Of a DNA stretch of 64,000 nt, positions 23,510 through 33,754 are shown piece after piece (within the stretch, counting starts at the first letter, position 1; each line of letters begins with the position of its first letter). The notes under the pieces are model-generated. The model had not been told where the DNA came from and did not search any database. It saw only the letters and a list, made by a program, of their open reading frames with translations. The stretch comes from Pyrrhosoma nymphula (taxonomy: Eukaryota; Arthropoda; Insecta; Odonata; Coenagrionidae), in the NCBI GenBank assembly GCA_963573305.1, contig OY754334.1, positions 33,969,614-34,033,613 of the forward strand. The letters run 5' to 3'. Both the position numbers and the translations under genes were made by a program.

Positions 23510-24521
23510 CCCTGGCAAAAATATAGCGTTAATGGGGCGTCAGCGAAGCTCCTATCGGAGGGTGAAGGAAGAGTTGACCAAGCAACAAGGGAGGGTGAAC
23601 GAAGAGTCTGGGGAGCGTAAAGTGGAACACCGGAGAGTAAACGAAGCGTCCTCTTGTACTGTTAACGGAGCGTAGTCGGGGTGCAAGTCTACTCCCGCCT
23701 TTGTAATATGTAGTGCTACTTATCGTTTTAAAAATTGCCTTAAACATTTTTTATTGAAGTAACGGTGATAAGAACACAATATATAAAAATTAAAACAATA
23801 AAAACCTAGAAAATAGTAATAATTATGCCATTTGAGGGATTCGATCTCGAACCCTTTCCACTCACAGCCGATCGCCTTAACCACTGGGCTAATACCTCTG
23901 TGTTAAAGATGAGAGTTTCACAGAGTTTAAGCTTAATTACCTACTTACCGCGACGTGTTTTTAGGATTTTTAAATGCTTGGATTTAAAGACTTTTGGCTT
24001 TTCAATGGCCAATGGGGGAAATTACGAACTGGCTGGTTACCAATTAGTAACACTGTATGTTAATATTCAATTCCTATCAAATATTACTTAGTGATCATTA
24101 CTGTAGGTATGTAATTGAAGTTTTAAGTTGTCCGTCAACGAAAGGTACATCATGACATAAACTAAAATTATTGCATATTATTGGAACGTTTGAACGCACT
24201 AGAGTTAAATTTACTCAGCAAAAATGACAATTTGTTTTCGTAGTAGTAGCGGTGAAATCTAAGAGTAAACAAAACCATCAGCCTACTCTTCGTTTACTTC
24301 CCCGGAAGTGTTTAAGAAGTGTTGACGGGGGGTATGAAAAACGAAGCGTCAAAGGAGCCATGAGGCACTCTCCGTTCGCTCTTGCGGAAGAGTTAGGGAA
24401 ACGTGTTTGATGTCAAAAATCTCGGAGAGTAATCGGGGAGTAAATGAAGTTCCTCCAAGAGTGTAGAACTCTCCATTGACGCTGCCTCTACGCTAGGGCA
24501 AGCGTCCGATTTTTACCAGGG
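23510..24521. mobile_element. inverted-repeat DNA element with subterminal GAGTAAACGAAG repeats
   Basis: The ends are CCCTGGCAAAAAT (left) and, complemented, CCCTGGTAAAAATCGGACGC (right). Inside both ends lie several copies of a motif like GGAGGGTGAACGAAGAG or GGAGAGTAAACGAAGCG (about 23556-23660, 24283-24300 and 24420-24450) in both orientations. Such subterminal repeats are typical transposase-binding sites. No transposase ORF is visible, so the copy is non-autonomous. It encloses a SINE-like insertion at 23827-23900. Confidence 0.6.
23827..23900 (-). mobile_element. tRNA-like SINE head
   Basis: On the - strand the A-box-like TAGCCCAGTGGTTAAGGCG is followed at normal tRNA spacing by GGGTTCGAGATCGAATCCC, a B-box-like segment with a few extra bases. 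The layout fits a pol III promoter of a SINE. A complete cloverleaf was not obtained, so a functional tRNA is unlikely. Confidence 0.5.
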
Positions 24522-26234
24522 TGGTCACTATCACTTTTCTTGAAAACCAGAGTTCTCGAAATCGCAACCCTTTGAAATAACTCGGTATTCTCATCGATTT
24601 TGGCAGACTTTGATTCGCTCCTTGAATTTTACAGATTTTACTGTGCCATCAAATAGCAAAAGTAATTTCGCAAAATCGCAAACGAACAATCACTTATATC
24701 GGGCATTGCTAGGCGTTTATGGAAGTTCATGGAATTTGCTCAACATTTGAAATGGGAAAATTAACTTAGTGATTCCTTATAAATTTATCCTTAATAGGAT
24801 GACGATAAATATAATTATAATAGAGAATAACCTAATGCAGGCAAACAGCGTCGAAACCTAGGTCGTGTGATCAATAAATGTATGTGAAATGACGTAGTTA
24901 CTCTTCTCAATTCAAAATGTTCGAAAAGAAATTTTTCGGGGATCTCCCAATGTTTCGTTTCAATTCTTGAATTCGTTCCGTTTAGCAAGTTTCGTAACTT
25001 TTGCCTAAACTAATTCATCTATCAACACGACCAGATTTTACTTTTTAAAATCTAATGATTGAATCATCGCATCGAAGTTGTTATATACTACTTAGTATTT
25101 ATTCTCGGAGTCTCTCGTGTGAAGTTAATTATGCTTCATCAGTATACATAATTGCCAAATCAAGTGTATTATAAACTTAATCAAAATTGTCAGGGTTATA
25201 AAATCACTCTGTGCTTCTTGAATGCCATTTAAATGTCGTGACTCCATGTTAAATTCTTTAGAAATAGGTCACTATGCCTGGTATTTTTCATGGAGGCTGA
25301 TTAATAAATAATTAATGATACATTTTCCTGGAACTGCAACTCGAAATAATTTCAAAGCCATTTTCAAAACCTAGGATTCAGTACCACTATAGGTTTATAC
25401 GGTTTACCACTTCAAATCATTAAATTTGTACTTTTTTCAATATTTGATCGATATCTCCTTGAAACTATTTATTTCTTATTTCGCCTTAATTCTCTTATTT
25501 TTCTTGTACTAGCATCGATGAATGTCAGCTAATTGTTGGCCAAATATCTTCCTGGAGCTCTCCATACAAGGATTTACTTGGTAGTATCAACATATGTGTA
25601 GTTATGTAGTAAGGTAAAATAGCATTTTATCAGAATTCGAGATGCGGAATTATTTTCTCTAGGTTAAATATAGCCCCAACATTTGGAATAAATTGTAGCA
25701 GAATGACATTGCCAGATTGCATCTTTGATCTGGGAAAGTTATTTATATGGCAATTTGAGAAAAAACGAGATGTTGAAGAGGGTAATACAGGGGAATTAGT
25801 GATAGAAGCTTGAGAGATTGCGAATGGGATCAGGAATTTTGGTTGCATGAAAGGAGGAAAAAGGTGCAAAGATTTTAATAGGTAATCGGGAAAATATAGG
25901 CATTGGGTAGGAAGCGTTAGAAAACTCTCCATGGTCGTGAAGATTATTGGTCGAGGTTTCCTTGGAATAAAACCTCTTACTTGGCTGGAAGAAATGATTG
26001 ATGAATGCATCAAATCGTCTCCAAATTGCATTGAATTTCCACGAGTTTCCTTAGGTAGGTTCGATATTTGAGGAAGCGATTTAGTCCATTAGCGCCATTA
26101 AGAATGGGTGAGTAGATATTTAAGGGAATGATAATTTGGGATATTGTTGAACGGTTTCTGCATTAGTTTATTCGAGATATTGGTATAACAAAAGGCGCTG
26201 AGGAGTTTAACTTCCCATCCGAAGCTTGTCAAAT
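24522..26234. other. intergenic, mostly unrecognised
   Basis: AT-rich sequence. Near 25110-25145 the - strand reads CTGATGAAGCATAATTAACT and then TCACACGAGAG, which resembles the start of the GAAACG repeat family but lacks GAAAC. The - strand open frame at 25630-26031 (133 codons) shows no recognisable motif and was not called. Confidence 0.4.
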
Positions 26235-26315
26235 CTTTTAGGGTTTCCCTCCGGGTCAGGCAAACCACCGCTGCGAACGTTTCAACGACTTACTTAGCCA
26301 TTGTCATCAGGGCTG
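26235..26315 (-). repeat. copy of the CTGATGA/GAAACG/GACCCGG repeat
   Basis: On the - strand CTGATGA (26310-26304) is followed by AATGGC, a loop, GTCGTT and GAAACG, then TGCCTGACCCGGAGGG. The order matches the copy near 3549. AATGGC and GTCGTT can form a stem with G-T pairs. Confidence 0.5.
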
Positions 26316-26589
26316 GATGATCCATTTCCATTATTTATTTACTGTCGTAGCGGCGTTTTTCGCATCCTCTGTCCTCTATTCCTCTCTTTTCATCTTCCAT
26401 TCGTCTTTACCAGTACATTGCTCACTTCATTGCTCTATTTTTATCTATGTATTTCTTGGCCTGCTCTTCTTTCTTTTTTCTGATATCCAATTGAAATACA
26501 CTTCTGGAAGTCTGTACTCTAGTATTCTCATGATAATTCAGTACCATAACTTTTTCTACTCAGTCTCTTTTGCACTCCCAACTTCTCAC

Positions 26590-26990
26590 TCACTTCGCTA
26601 ACAGGAACATGATCCATGAAGTGTAACACCATAGCATCTCCTCCTGAATCCATCACGTTCACCCTCATTTTCATGTCCTCTGTAATCGTCCTCACTTCCG
26701 GAGCGTGGTTTTGATACCATAGTTGACACTCTACATGTGACGAGAACGAGTATTTTTATTTTTGATTAATTGGATGTTTTCTCCAATTTACTTGGTGCAC
26801 CTTTACTGTCGCATTCACTCATAATTTCCGTAGGATGTTTTCATAGTTCTTACTACTTTCATTCAAGATAGTTGTATCCGGTTGACTTCTCAATTTTGTC
26901 TCCTCGCCATGCTCTGTCTCACTAGTATTAGTTTCAGAAACCAAGCCTCTGTACTCCTTAATGAGCTTCCTTTTAATGCAAATTCAATCT
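26590..26990 (-). pseudogene. coding-like relic, family unknown
   Basis: On the - strand two open stretches in order read LIKEYRGLVSETNTSETEHG, ending at a stop near 26847, and further on VRTITEDMKMRVNVMDSGGD then LHFMDHVPVSEVSEKLGVQK, ending at a stop near 26543. The charged, coding-like composition interrupted by stops suggests a decayed transposon or host protein. I do not recognise the family. Confidence 0.3.
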
Positions 26991-27170
26991 TCATCATCCT
27001 CGGCCAGCACAACCCAATCATCCGGAGTAAAAAGTCAGTATCGTTCGCCGGGAAAACACCAAATCCTACATCGTCTTATCTGATGGACTGAGTACCTACT
27101 GTACTTGCTGTGCCTTTCACCAGGCACCTATTTAGGGGTCGGCATTCCGCTGTTAAATGTACATCACTGC

Positions 27171-27240
27171 CGAAATTTGAACCCGAGTCCTTGTCTGAAG
27201 TCCTAGCTATCGAATCAACTCGATCCGTGTAATTATCCTT
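27171..27240 (-). mobile_element. tRNA-like SINE head
   Basis: On the - strand an A-box-like region, TCGATAGCTAGGACTTC, is followed by GGACTCGGGTTCAAATTTCG with a B-box core. It is then followed by GTACATTTAACAGCGGAATG, which looks like a SINE body. Confidence 0.45.
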
Positions 27241-27299
27241 CTGGATAATCCTGGCATGCACCTTGAATGTTGAAAATGGAAATTTTGGTGGCCATTATG

Positions 27300-28900
27300 T
27301 GGTGGGATGAGGTATTGACATGCTGGAAAAACGGGAAGGACAGGCCAAGATTTGGTGGGGAACCAAAGCTTTACGCTAATACGGCTCTTCTCAACGTTAC
27401 TTTCTCGACGAAGCCTGCGGGGACGGCCAGTGGTGCGGCGGGGAGCGGTGATGGCGAGTTGTCAGTTCATTTACGGCCTTTGTGCGCGCGTAAAAGGGAA
27501 GCGACGTTTTTGTAAGGACGAAATGTTTCCAGGCGTTTGATGGAGCGAATTTTAAGAGGCGGTTTCCGCATACGCCATGTTCGGGCCGAGCGGAGTGACG
27601 TGTTAATTTTCGGAATAACGGTCCGTCAATGGGAGAGTAGGATGTAATGCGGTGTGGATCTTTTTGAAGGGGTCGAAGACTAATGATGAATGATACACTC
27701 CAATCAGTCGGCCCCTTTACGATTTCATATCGGTCTTACATAAATTACTCCCACTCTCCTTCTTGTCGAATGTCTCTCATTTGGAGTCCTCGTCAGTACA
27801 AAAACAGGGTCGAAAGTTACCTGTATTCGGATGTTGAAATCAAGTCCATTTGTTGCGAAGGTAACGTCAGGACGTGATATTTTACGTGGTGATTACGGTT
27901 CATTTCAACCTTCATGAATCGGGTTAGTATTTTGGTTACACCTGAGTCGGTCGTAGTTGGCTCTGAGCCATTACTTGAATAATTTTGAGGAATTAGAGTC
28001 TATTCAGATATTCAATTTCAGCGGCCATTCGTAATTTTAGAATTTCCAAAGATTTTTCTCAACGTGCCTCAATTAATACCTTTTTCTTTTCATCAAAAAA
28101 ATTATATAAAAAACAGTCTATACAATCTTCTCATTTTTTTCAATTTTGATGCTTTAAAATATTTTCGCCAGTTCTTTGCGGTGTAATTTCTCCTCCTAAT
28201 GGTTTCTTCCGTTGTGGCCGTTGTGGTCCTTTATTTCCTTTTTTTTCATATCCGCATTAGAGTCAGGTAACATATAAGTAGGAGGAACAGAAAATTTGCA
28301 AACATGACATAGCAAACTGAAATGGTAACACCTTTCCAGCAAAAAGCAAGAAATGCACACTGCCCATTTTTTTGTTATTGATTTAAGACAATTTTTGTGC
28401 GGGAAAATTTAACTGATGTTCCTTCGTGGAAATTTGCCTTGTGTTTTCCTTACTTCATAGCATGAAGCAAATTAATTGAAAGAAATGTTCTTTAATAAGA
28501 GGAATCAACTAGATTAAAAATATAATAATCAATCCTATTTAAATATGGTTAAAATATTCTTATTGCTGGCTTATTGATTTTATCAAAAAGAAATGATGCT
28601 TTAAAACACTTCATACGGTCTAATGTATCCTCTTGGAGCTTATTTATTTGGATATTGAATTTACCATTGGGTGAATGTGGATTCATATTTGAGATGTACT
28701 TTCTTATTTTGCAAAATTTGAAAAAATACCTTACTCAAAAAGCATGCACAAAGGTATAATGCTCTTATTAAACAATTTGAAGCAAAATGGTGTGATACGA
28801 CCATTATATCCAGAAGGACTCATTCAAATTATATGAGCACGAATCCTTGTCATTTTATAACAGTGGAGTGAGGAACACCAAAGTATGTTAGCTATCTATT
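27300..28900. other. intergenic with CpG-richer start
   Basis: Bases 27300-27660 are GC- and CpG-richer and hold overlapping open + frames (27267-27540) without recognisable motifs. The rest is AT-rich with nothing recognised. I found no splice-supported exon. Confidence 0.4.
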
Positions 28901-28934
28901 TGTGTTACCAGAACAACACCAAAATATTTGTAAC

Positions 28935-29205
28935 AACACCAAATTATCAAGGGATCGGTGTAAGAGTGGATTGAACCCCGGTGTCGCCATTATCTTTCTG
29001 TTGAAGATATGCGTCAAGGTGACCACAATTTAACTTCCCATCCGTCTGACGGAATTCTGCTCGCTAAGTGTCTTTTAATAGACACCAAAGTATTTTGGGA
29101 TCGGAGTTTCAATAAAGAATCCGTGCCACAACCTAGATTCGAACTCAGACCCTTTGGAATGTTAAACCGGTACTCTAGGTAAACGCTAACCCGATCCCAG
29201 CAGCT
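28935..29205 (-). mobile_element. SINE with tRNA head, plus adjoining partial copy
   Basis: On the - strand the head (29198-29121) reads GGGTTAGCGTTTACCTAGAG and then CTGAGTTCGAATCTAGG, good A- and B-box matches. A body follows (ACTCCGATCCCAAAATACTT, then GACGGATGGGAAGTTAAATT). A second, partial copy with GGGGTTCAATCC and ACCGATCCC adjoins at 28935-29000. Both copies include CGATCCC followed by AAATA/GGTGTT sequence. Confidence 0.5.
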
Positions 29206-30374
29206 ATTTCAGCAAATGCGTCTAACCTTAGTGGGTCTACCATTATAAGTTGTGATACGTGCCTCTAGACAACTGAGATAACCTTCGAACGAATTCCTAA
29301 TTTGGTGCACTATATATTAGCTGAAAAAAATATCAAAAAATTAGCGTCTACTGTTAGATGAATTTCTCAGGTGAACGACAAGAAAGATCGAGGGATATGA
29401 AGTTTTTTATGAATGGTTAATACATTCAGACCACGCATTAGTTTTTTGTTGGACAGAATATAAATACAACGGTGGCTATGAAAACAGATGGCATCTAGTG
29501 CATACTTCGGCGGTTAACCCAGTAGTGCTTTAACAGCGCTTGAACGTTTTTCACCCAACAAAGAAGTAATTCTCGAGGAAACAACGCTTTCAGCTCAAAT
29601 TATGAATCATTAAGCATTCTCTCTCGAGTGGAACTCGCGAACATGCCCGGCGCAAGTTCTTTGCGTTCGGAAGCATAATTACGGTGATGGAGAAAAAGTG
29701 CGAGAGGAAAGTGGGTTTGAAAGACGCGAGTACACCCCATAGTATCGATCTCCGTGACAAAATGCCAGACTTCACCGGTCGGCGGAATGCAAATTGAGCC
29801 AATTAAGTTGTTATTTCATCCGTCGCACCGGAAAAACTCTGCATCCACTCCTTTGTCCGGTCTGTTCCTACGCCGTCCCTCACTCGTTTGTCCTCCACTT
29901 AGAGTCTCGTCCCATGCTTTCCCTGCCCTTTCAACCCTCTTCCGTTATTAGGGCCTTTTTTATGGAATTCCCTTTGATTCTTACGTCTTTTCCTTCTAAT
30001 TAACGTCGTCAGTCAAGTGTGCAGTTTAGAAGGTACAATGAACGCTGAGCCTATGCTCCTGGTGTTAAGCCAAAATCTTTTCATCTCTAGAATCATGGCA
30101 CACATGCTATTTTTTTTCTACAAATATGTTATGTATGCATTTGAGTTTCTTTATGATGGCGTTTCATTTTCAATCCCAGAATACAAAATACAGTTATATT
30201 GCTTGATACTTCTTTTACTATCTAACCCTGGCTCAGTTTCTTAGAAAGAGAAAGTAAACTCAGCTCTTAACAACGCTGGAAAAATGGACTTTTAAAGTCT
30301 CAATCTCGTCCCAATAAAGACGTTTATCCATCTATCTATTTTTAGTATTAGTTTATTACTAGTTTATCTTTGCT
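29206..30374. other. intergenic, nothing recognised
   Basis: Contains a slightly GC-richer patch (29590-29900) with overlapping open frames on both strands and no recognisable protein motif. Confidence 0.4.
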
Positions 30375-30465
30375 TGCTTGGATAAAAGGAAAACACTTGC
30401 AATTTCCACTAATAAATATTTAATGCGGCTAGTTTCGATGTTAATGCATCATCTTGAAGTCCATA
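30375..30465 (-). repeat. copy of the GAAAC-core repeat family
   Basis: On the - strand CAAGATGATGCATTAACATC (stem GATG/CATC) is followed directly by GAAACTAGCCGC. After that come TATTTATTAGTGGAAATTGC and AAGTGTTTTC. The downstream GTGGAA...CAA.GT...TTC pattern is shared with the copies at 53446-53615 and 61125-61220. Confidence 0.5.
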
Positions 30466-31019
30466 ATGTATACATATATTGCGATGAAGTATCATTGACA
30501 AATTTATCAATACTATAAAATAAACTATTAAAATATTTCTTGATTTTAGACCTAAAAATATAAACGCTGGGAATACTTTTAGTTCATATGTTAGTAAATT
30601 AAAAGGTCAGAGACCAATTGAATTAGGGCCAAGCGAATTGGTTTTGGTATGGACAAAAGGAATGTATGTACAATTTAGTATGACCTTTCGTGAAGTGGCC
30701 ATGACAATTGACATTTTTAACCTGTTAAATATGAAGTACCTACTTAATTAATTTGTTTTCCGCAGAAATTTTATTTTAACTCACGACCCGGTTTTTTCAC
30801 GTCACTAAATATCTAGTACAACATTTTTAAATACATTGCTTATATTTATAAATATATTTATATATTTACACATTTAAGCGTGCACTCGTCTTGCAAAAAA
30901 AAATAATTCGTGTAATATCGTCCAAATATTCTTATGAACACTCATTTCCGTTGTTCGTGGCCCTCAAATTGTTACCACTAAGGCATTTGTATTTATTTAA
31001 AGTCTTAAAATTGTTTTAT
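30466..31019. other. intergenic AT-rich sequence
   Basis: No feature recognised. It may include the decayed upstream part of the LINE that ends at 31437. Confidence 0.4.
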
Positions 31020-31437
31020 GCCAGAAGTGGCAATATGCCGAGTGTATCTGATATAATTTAAGGAATGAGTCAAACATTGTAACAAACAGACCAAGATTAA
31101 CTTTATATAAACGTTGCTTTCTCTATATGGGGCCAAAGATATTTAATTTATTGACCGCTGAAATTAAAAAAAATAAACTCTCAAAAAAATGTTAAAACTT
31201 GCCAAAGACTGGCTTTTTTCTCAAGAAAATGTTGAACATTTATTTTGATGGTATTTTCATTGTAACAATACTTATGTAACAGTTACTGCATTTATTTTTA
31301 TGGTATACATTTTTGTAATTTGCTGGTGGCTCAATTCTTGTCTTATGACCTTGGAGAACACCTAAAGCTCCCGCTCCTTTGCTGTTACTAGTTTGTGCAA
31401 CAAAATGTTTTGGGAGTAAATAAATTATTATTATTAT
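31020..31437 (+). mobile_element. 3' end of a decayed LINE with (ATT)n tail
   Basis: Around 31118 an in-frame stretch reads RCFLYMGPKIFNLLTAEIKK and ends KLAKDWLFSQENVEHLF with a stop. This is the 'Y-x-GPK-x-(F/Y)N-L-P-x-EIK' C-terminus of CR1/Jockey-group reverse transcriptases. About 200 bp of untranslated sequence follows and ends GGGAGTAAATAAATTATTAT, a typical (ATT)n 3' tail. The upstream coding part is frameshifted beyond recognition. A different LINE family from the one at 32238. Confidence 0.7.
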
Positions 31438-31439
31438 AC

Positions 31440-32225
31440 TGTAAAAAAATGAGAGGCTGGAGGTAGTCTTTTGGTGATAGAAGAGTAAAGAGGTGATGGT
31501 TCAGAGGTTATAAGGGGAGAGGGTGGGGAAAGGAATCCGTTGCCCCGAGCCGGCGCTGGACGATTGGTTGCCGTTCTGATGTCTTCTTACTTATAGAACT
31601 CATCACAGCAAACGCTAGAGATTATATGTTGCTTCGCGTTCCGTTTTCACCCCTTAGCCTATATATGACTCTGGGACCGGAAGCTCCACCTTTCCCTTAA
31701 CCTTTTTTCACCCATCCTTTTTTCCCTCCTATTCCCCGTAGCCTTCCGTTCCCCGGTCATGAGCGAAAGCTCGCATACCGGGTGGAGGGTAGTGCCCTGC
31801 GCGGAAGACCCGCTAATACATTGCCCCGAGCCGGCGTAAGGCAACGCCGGCGGGTGGTCTGATAATGACAAGATGGAGAGCAAGGGATGGGAGTCGGGGA
31901 TGGACGCCCTTCAGGGCTCGACGTATATTCCTCGAGACATTCCCTACATGAAGAGTTTTTGTTGATCCCTTTGATAATCACAATTTGTTCTAGAAGATCA
32001 AGCCTGGGTCCTTTCTATTTAAATTGGAGGACGACTTGTTTCAAGTCAAAGGATCTATTTTTTCAACAAATATTTTGCAAACATGGAGGCTGTGATCCTT
32101 TTCCGGAAGCGAGCTTGATGCTCTTTTACCTCTCCTTAAATTTCCTCCCTGTTTGACCGACGTAGATACCTGGACAGTCACTCCGTTTTTATTGGTATGC
32201 ACTTTTATGGGTTTTTTTCAATTTT
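31440..32225. other. GC-rich repeat-like region with duplicated 16-mer
   Basis: TTGCCCCGAGCCGGCG occurs at 31540-31555 and again at 31821-31836. The second copy continues into the palindromic GCCGGCGTAAGG...CGCCGGC. A GAGC-GAAA-GCTC hairpin lies near 31760. The open frames here on both strands carry no recognisable motifs. Probably a repeat of unknown family. Confidence 0.4.
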
Positions 32226-32237
32226 ATCTTAAGCCAA
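32226..32237 (+). repeat. left 12-bp target-site duplication of LINE
   Basis: ATCTTAAGCCAA here recurs exactly at 33743-33754, immediately after the LINE tail. A perfect 12-bp match flanking the element marks target-primed reverse transcription. Confidence 0.85.
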
Positions 32238-33742
32238 TAGGGAAATAGGGAATAGATGACATACCTGCAGAGTTATTAAAGAGCATGGGGAAGATCGGAA
32301 GGGGAAAACTTTTTGCGCTTATTCGTAGGATTTATGAGGATGGAGTGTGGCCGGAAGACTTCGCGAAGACTGTACTAATTCCTATACCGAAGAAGAGTAA
32401 GGCAAAAACTTGCGAAGACTATAGGACAATAAGCTTAATATCCCACGCGGCCAAAGTAGTTCTGAGAATTATAAACAGAAGGCTAGAGAAGAAGGCAAAT
32501 GAATACCTGGGTGACGACCAGTTCGGGTTTAGGAGAGAGACGGGAACGCGAGACGCTATAGCGGTGATGAGGACGCTAGTAGAAAGAAACCTAGAGTATG
32601 GGCAGGATGTTTTTGCATGCTTCGTAGATTTCGAGAAGGCGTTTGATCGGGTGGAATGGACGAAATTAATGGGAGTGTTGAAGAAATTAGGGGTCGATTG
32701 GAGGGACAGGCGTCTGATTCGAAATTTGTATATGAATCAGACTGCGCAGGTTAGGGTAGCCAATGGAGAATCGGGATGGGCCACGATAGGACGGGGAGTG
32801 CGGCAAGGGTGCCCACTATCGCCGTTGCTTTTTAATGTGTATTCAGAAGAAATGGTAAGGGAGGCATGGGGGGAGGAGGCGGTAGGAATAAAGGTAGGAG
32901 GGGAGCTGATAAAATCAGTGAGATTTGCAGATGATCAAGCATTGGTTAGTCAGTCGGCCAAGGGGTTACAGTCAATGGTGAATGCATTAGAGGTGCAGTG
33001 CGGAAAGTATGGGATGAAGATAAATCACATGAAAACGAAAGTAATGAGATTTTCTAGAAGTAAGAAGGCGGGGCTGAATATAAGGGTGGGAGGGCAGAAG
33101 ATAGAGCAGGTCGAGCAGTTTACGTATCTGGGTAGTATTTTGGAGGCGAATGGGTTTAGTGGTAAGGACATCAGATGCAGAATTGCGCTAGCTAAAGAAG
33201 CATTTTCGAAGAGAAGGGAATTGATGAGGGGGGGTCTGAGAAGAGACGTAAAGAAGAGGCTGGTGAAAACTTTAATATGGAGCGTGGCGCTATATGGGTC
33301 GGAAACTTGGTCTTTGCGAAGGGAGGATGTGCGTAGACTAGAGGCGTTTGAGATGTGGGTTTGGAGAAGGATGGAGAAGGTTAGCTGGATGGCGAGAAAA
33401 ACGAACGAGGAGGTATTGGATATGGTCGGAGAGGAGAGGAAGCTTGTGGCAGAGGTTCGGAGAAGGCAGAAGAGATGGATGGAGGAGGTTTTGAGAGGAG
33501 AAGGCATGTTGAAGAGAGTGATAGAGGGGAGAACACTGGGGAAACGTGGGAGAGGAAGGAAGAGGATAGGAATTCTGGACGAAATAAGAGGAGGTAGAAG
33601 ATATGAAGAATTGAAGAGGGATCTAATAACGGGCCATCCTTAGGAGGGAATGCGAGACAATTTCTATTAGTTTGGGATACAAAATGGGGACTGTCCAAGA
33701 ACCTACCAATCAGCTGGTAGAATACTTGAATGAAATGAATGA
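32238..33742 (+). mobile_element. 5'-truncated LINE insertion, recent
   Basis: A 1.5-kb insertion between perfect 12-bp target-site duplications. It starts abruptly inside the reverse transcriptase (GIDDIPAELLK from 32249) and so lacks the endonuclease and 5' UTR. It ends about 100 bp after the stop in a GAATGAAATGAATGA simple tail. The uninterrupted frame and perfect flanks suggest a young insertion, dead because truncated. Confidence 0.88.
32249..33643 (+). CDS. LINE reverse transcriptase, 5'-truncated
   Basis: The enzyme copies element RNA into DNA at a nicked target. The frame is open from GGA at 32249 (after a TAG at 32246) to TAG at 33641; an internal ATG at 32285 gives 452 residues. 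RT blocks numbered from that Met: LIPIPKKSKAKTCEDYR (31-47), DDQFGFR..GTRDA (77-91), FVDFEKAFD (113-121), GVRQGCPLSPLLFN (171-184), catalytic FADD (214-217) and TYLGSILEANG (280-290). Then come ALYGSETW (335-342), MWVWRRMEKVSWMARKTNEE and a basic C-terminus (GKRGRGRKR). The endonuclease domain is missing because of 5' truncation. The clade (RTE, CR1/L2 or relatives) is not settled. It is not a host gene. Confidence 0.93.
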   Translation, partial: GIDDIPAELLKSMGKIGRGKLFALIRRIYEDGVWPEDFAKTVLIPIPKKSKAKTCEDYRTISLISHAAKVVLRIINRRLEKKANEYLGDDQFGFRRETGTRDAIAVMRTLVERNLEYGQDVFACFVDFEKAFDRVEWTKLMGVLKKLGVDWRDRRLIRNLYMNQTAQVRVANGESGWATIGRGVRQGCPLSPLLFNVYSEEMVREAWGEEAVGIKVGGELIKSVRFADDQALVSQSAKGLQSMVNALEVQCGKYGMKINHMKTKVMRFSRSKKAGLNIRVGGQKIEQVEQFTYLGSILEANGFSGKDIRCRIALAKEAFSKRRELMRGGLRRDVKKRLVKTLIWSVALYGSETWSLRREDVRRLEAFEMWVWRRMEKVSWMARKTNEEVLDMVGEERKLVAEVRRRQKRWMEEVLRGEGMLKRVIEGRTLGKRGRGRKRIGILDEIRGGRRYEELKRDLITGHP

Positions 33743-33754
33743 ATCTTAAGCCAA
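33743..33754 (+). repeat. right 12-bp target-site duplication of LINE
   Basis: An exact copy of the 12 bases at 32226-32237, directly following the TGAATGA tail. Confidence 0.85.

Noticed and set aside
25630..26031. 133-codon - strand ORF
   Set aside because: No recognisable domain, no promoter or splice support, low-complexity hydrophobic composition in AT-rich DNA.
32285..32287. ATG at 32285 as a natural start of the RT protein
   Set aside because: RT homology (GIDDIPAELLK) runs upstream of it to the truncation point, so it is an internal Met of a truncated element.
33025..33698. Long - strand ORFs antisense to the LINE reverse transcriptase
   Set aside because: Shadow frames of a real + strand RT with clear catalytic motifs; their own translations show no family features.
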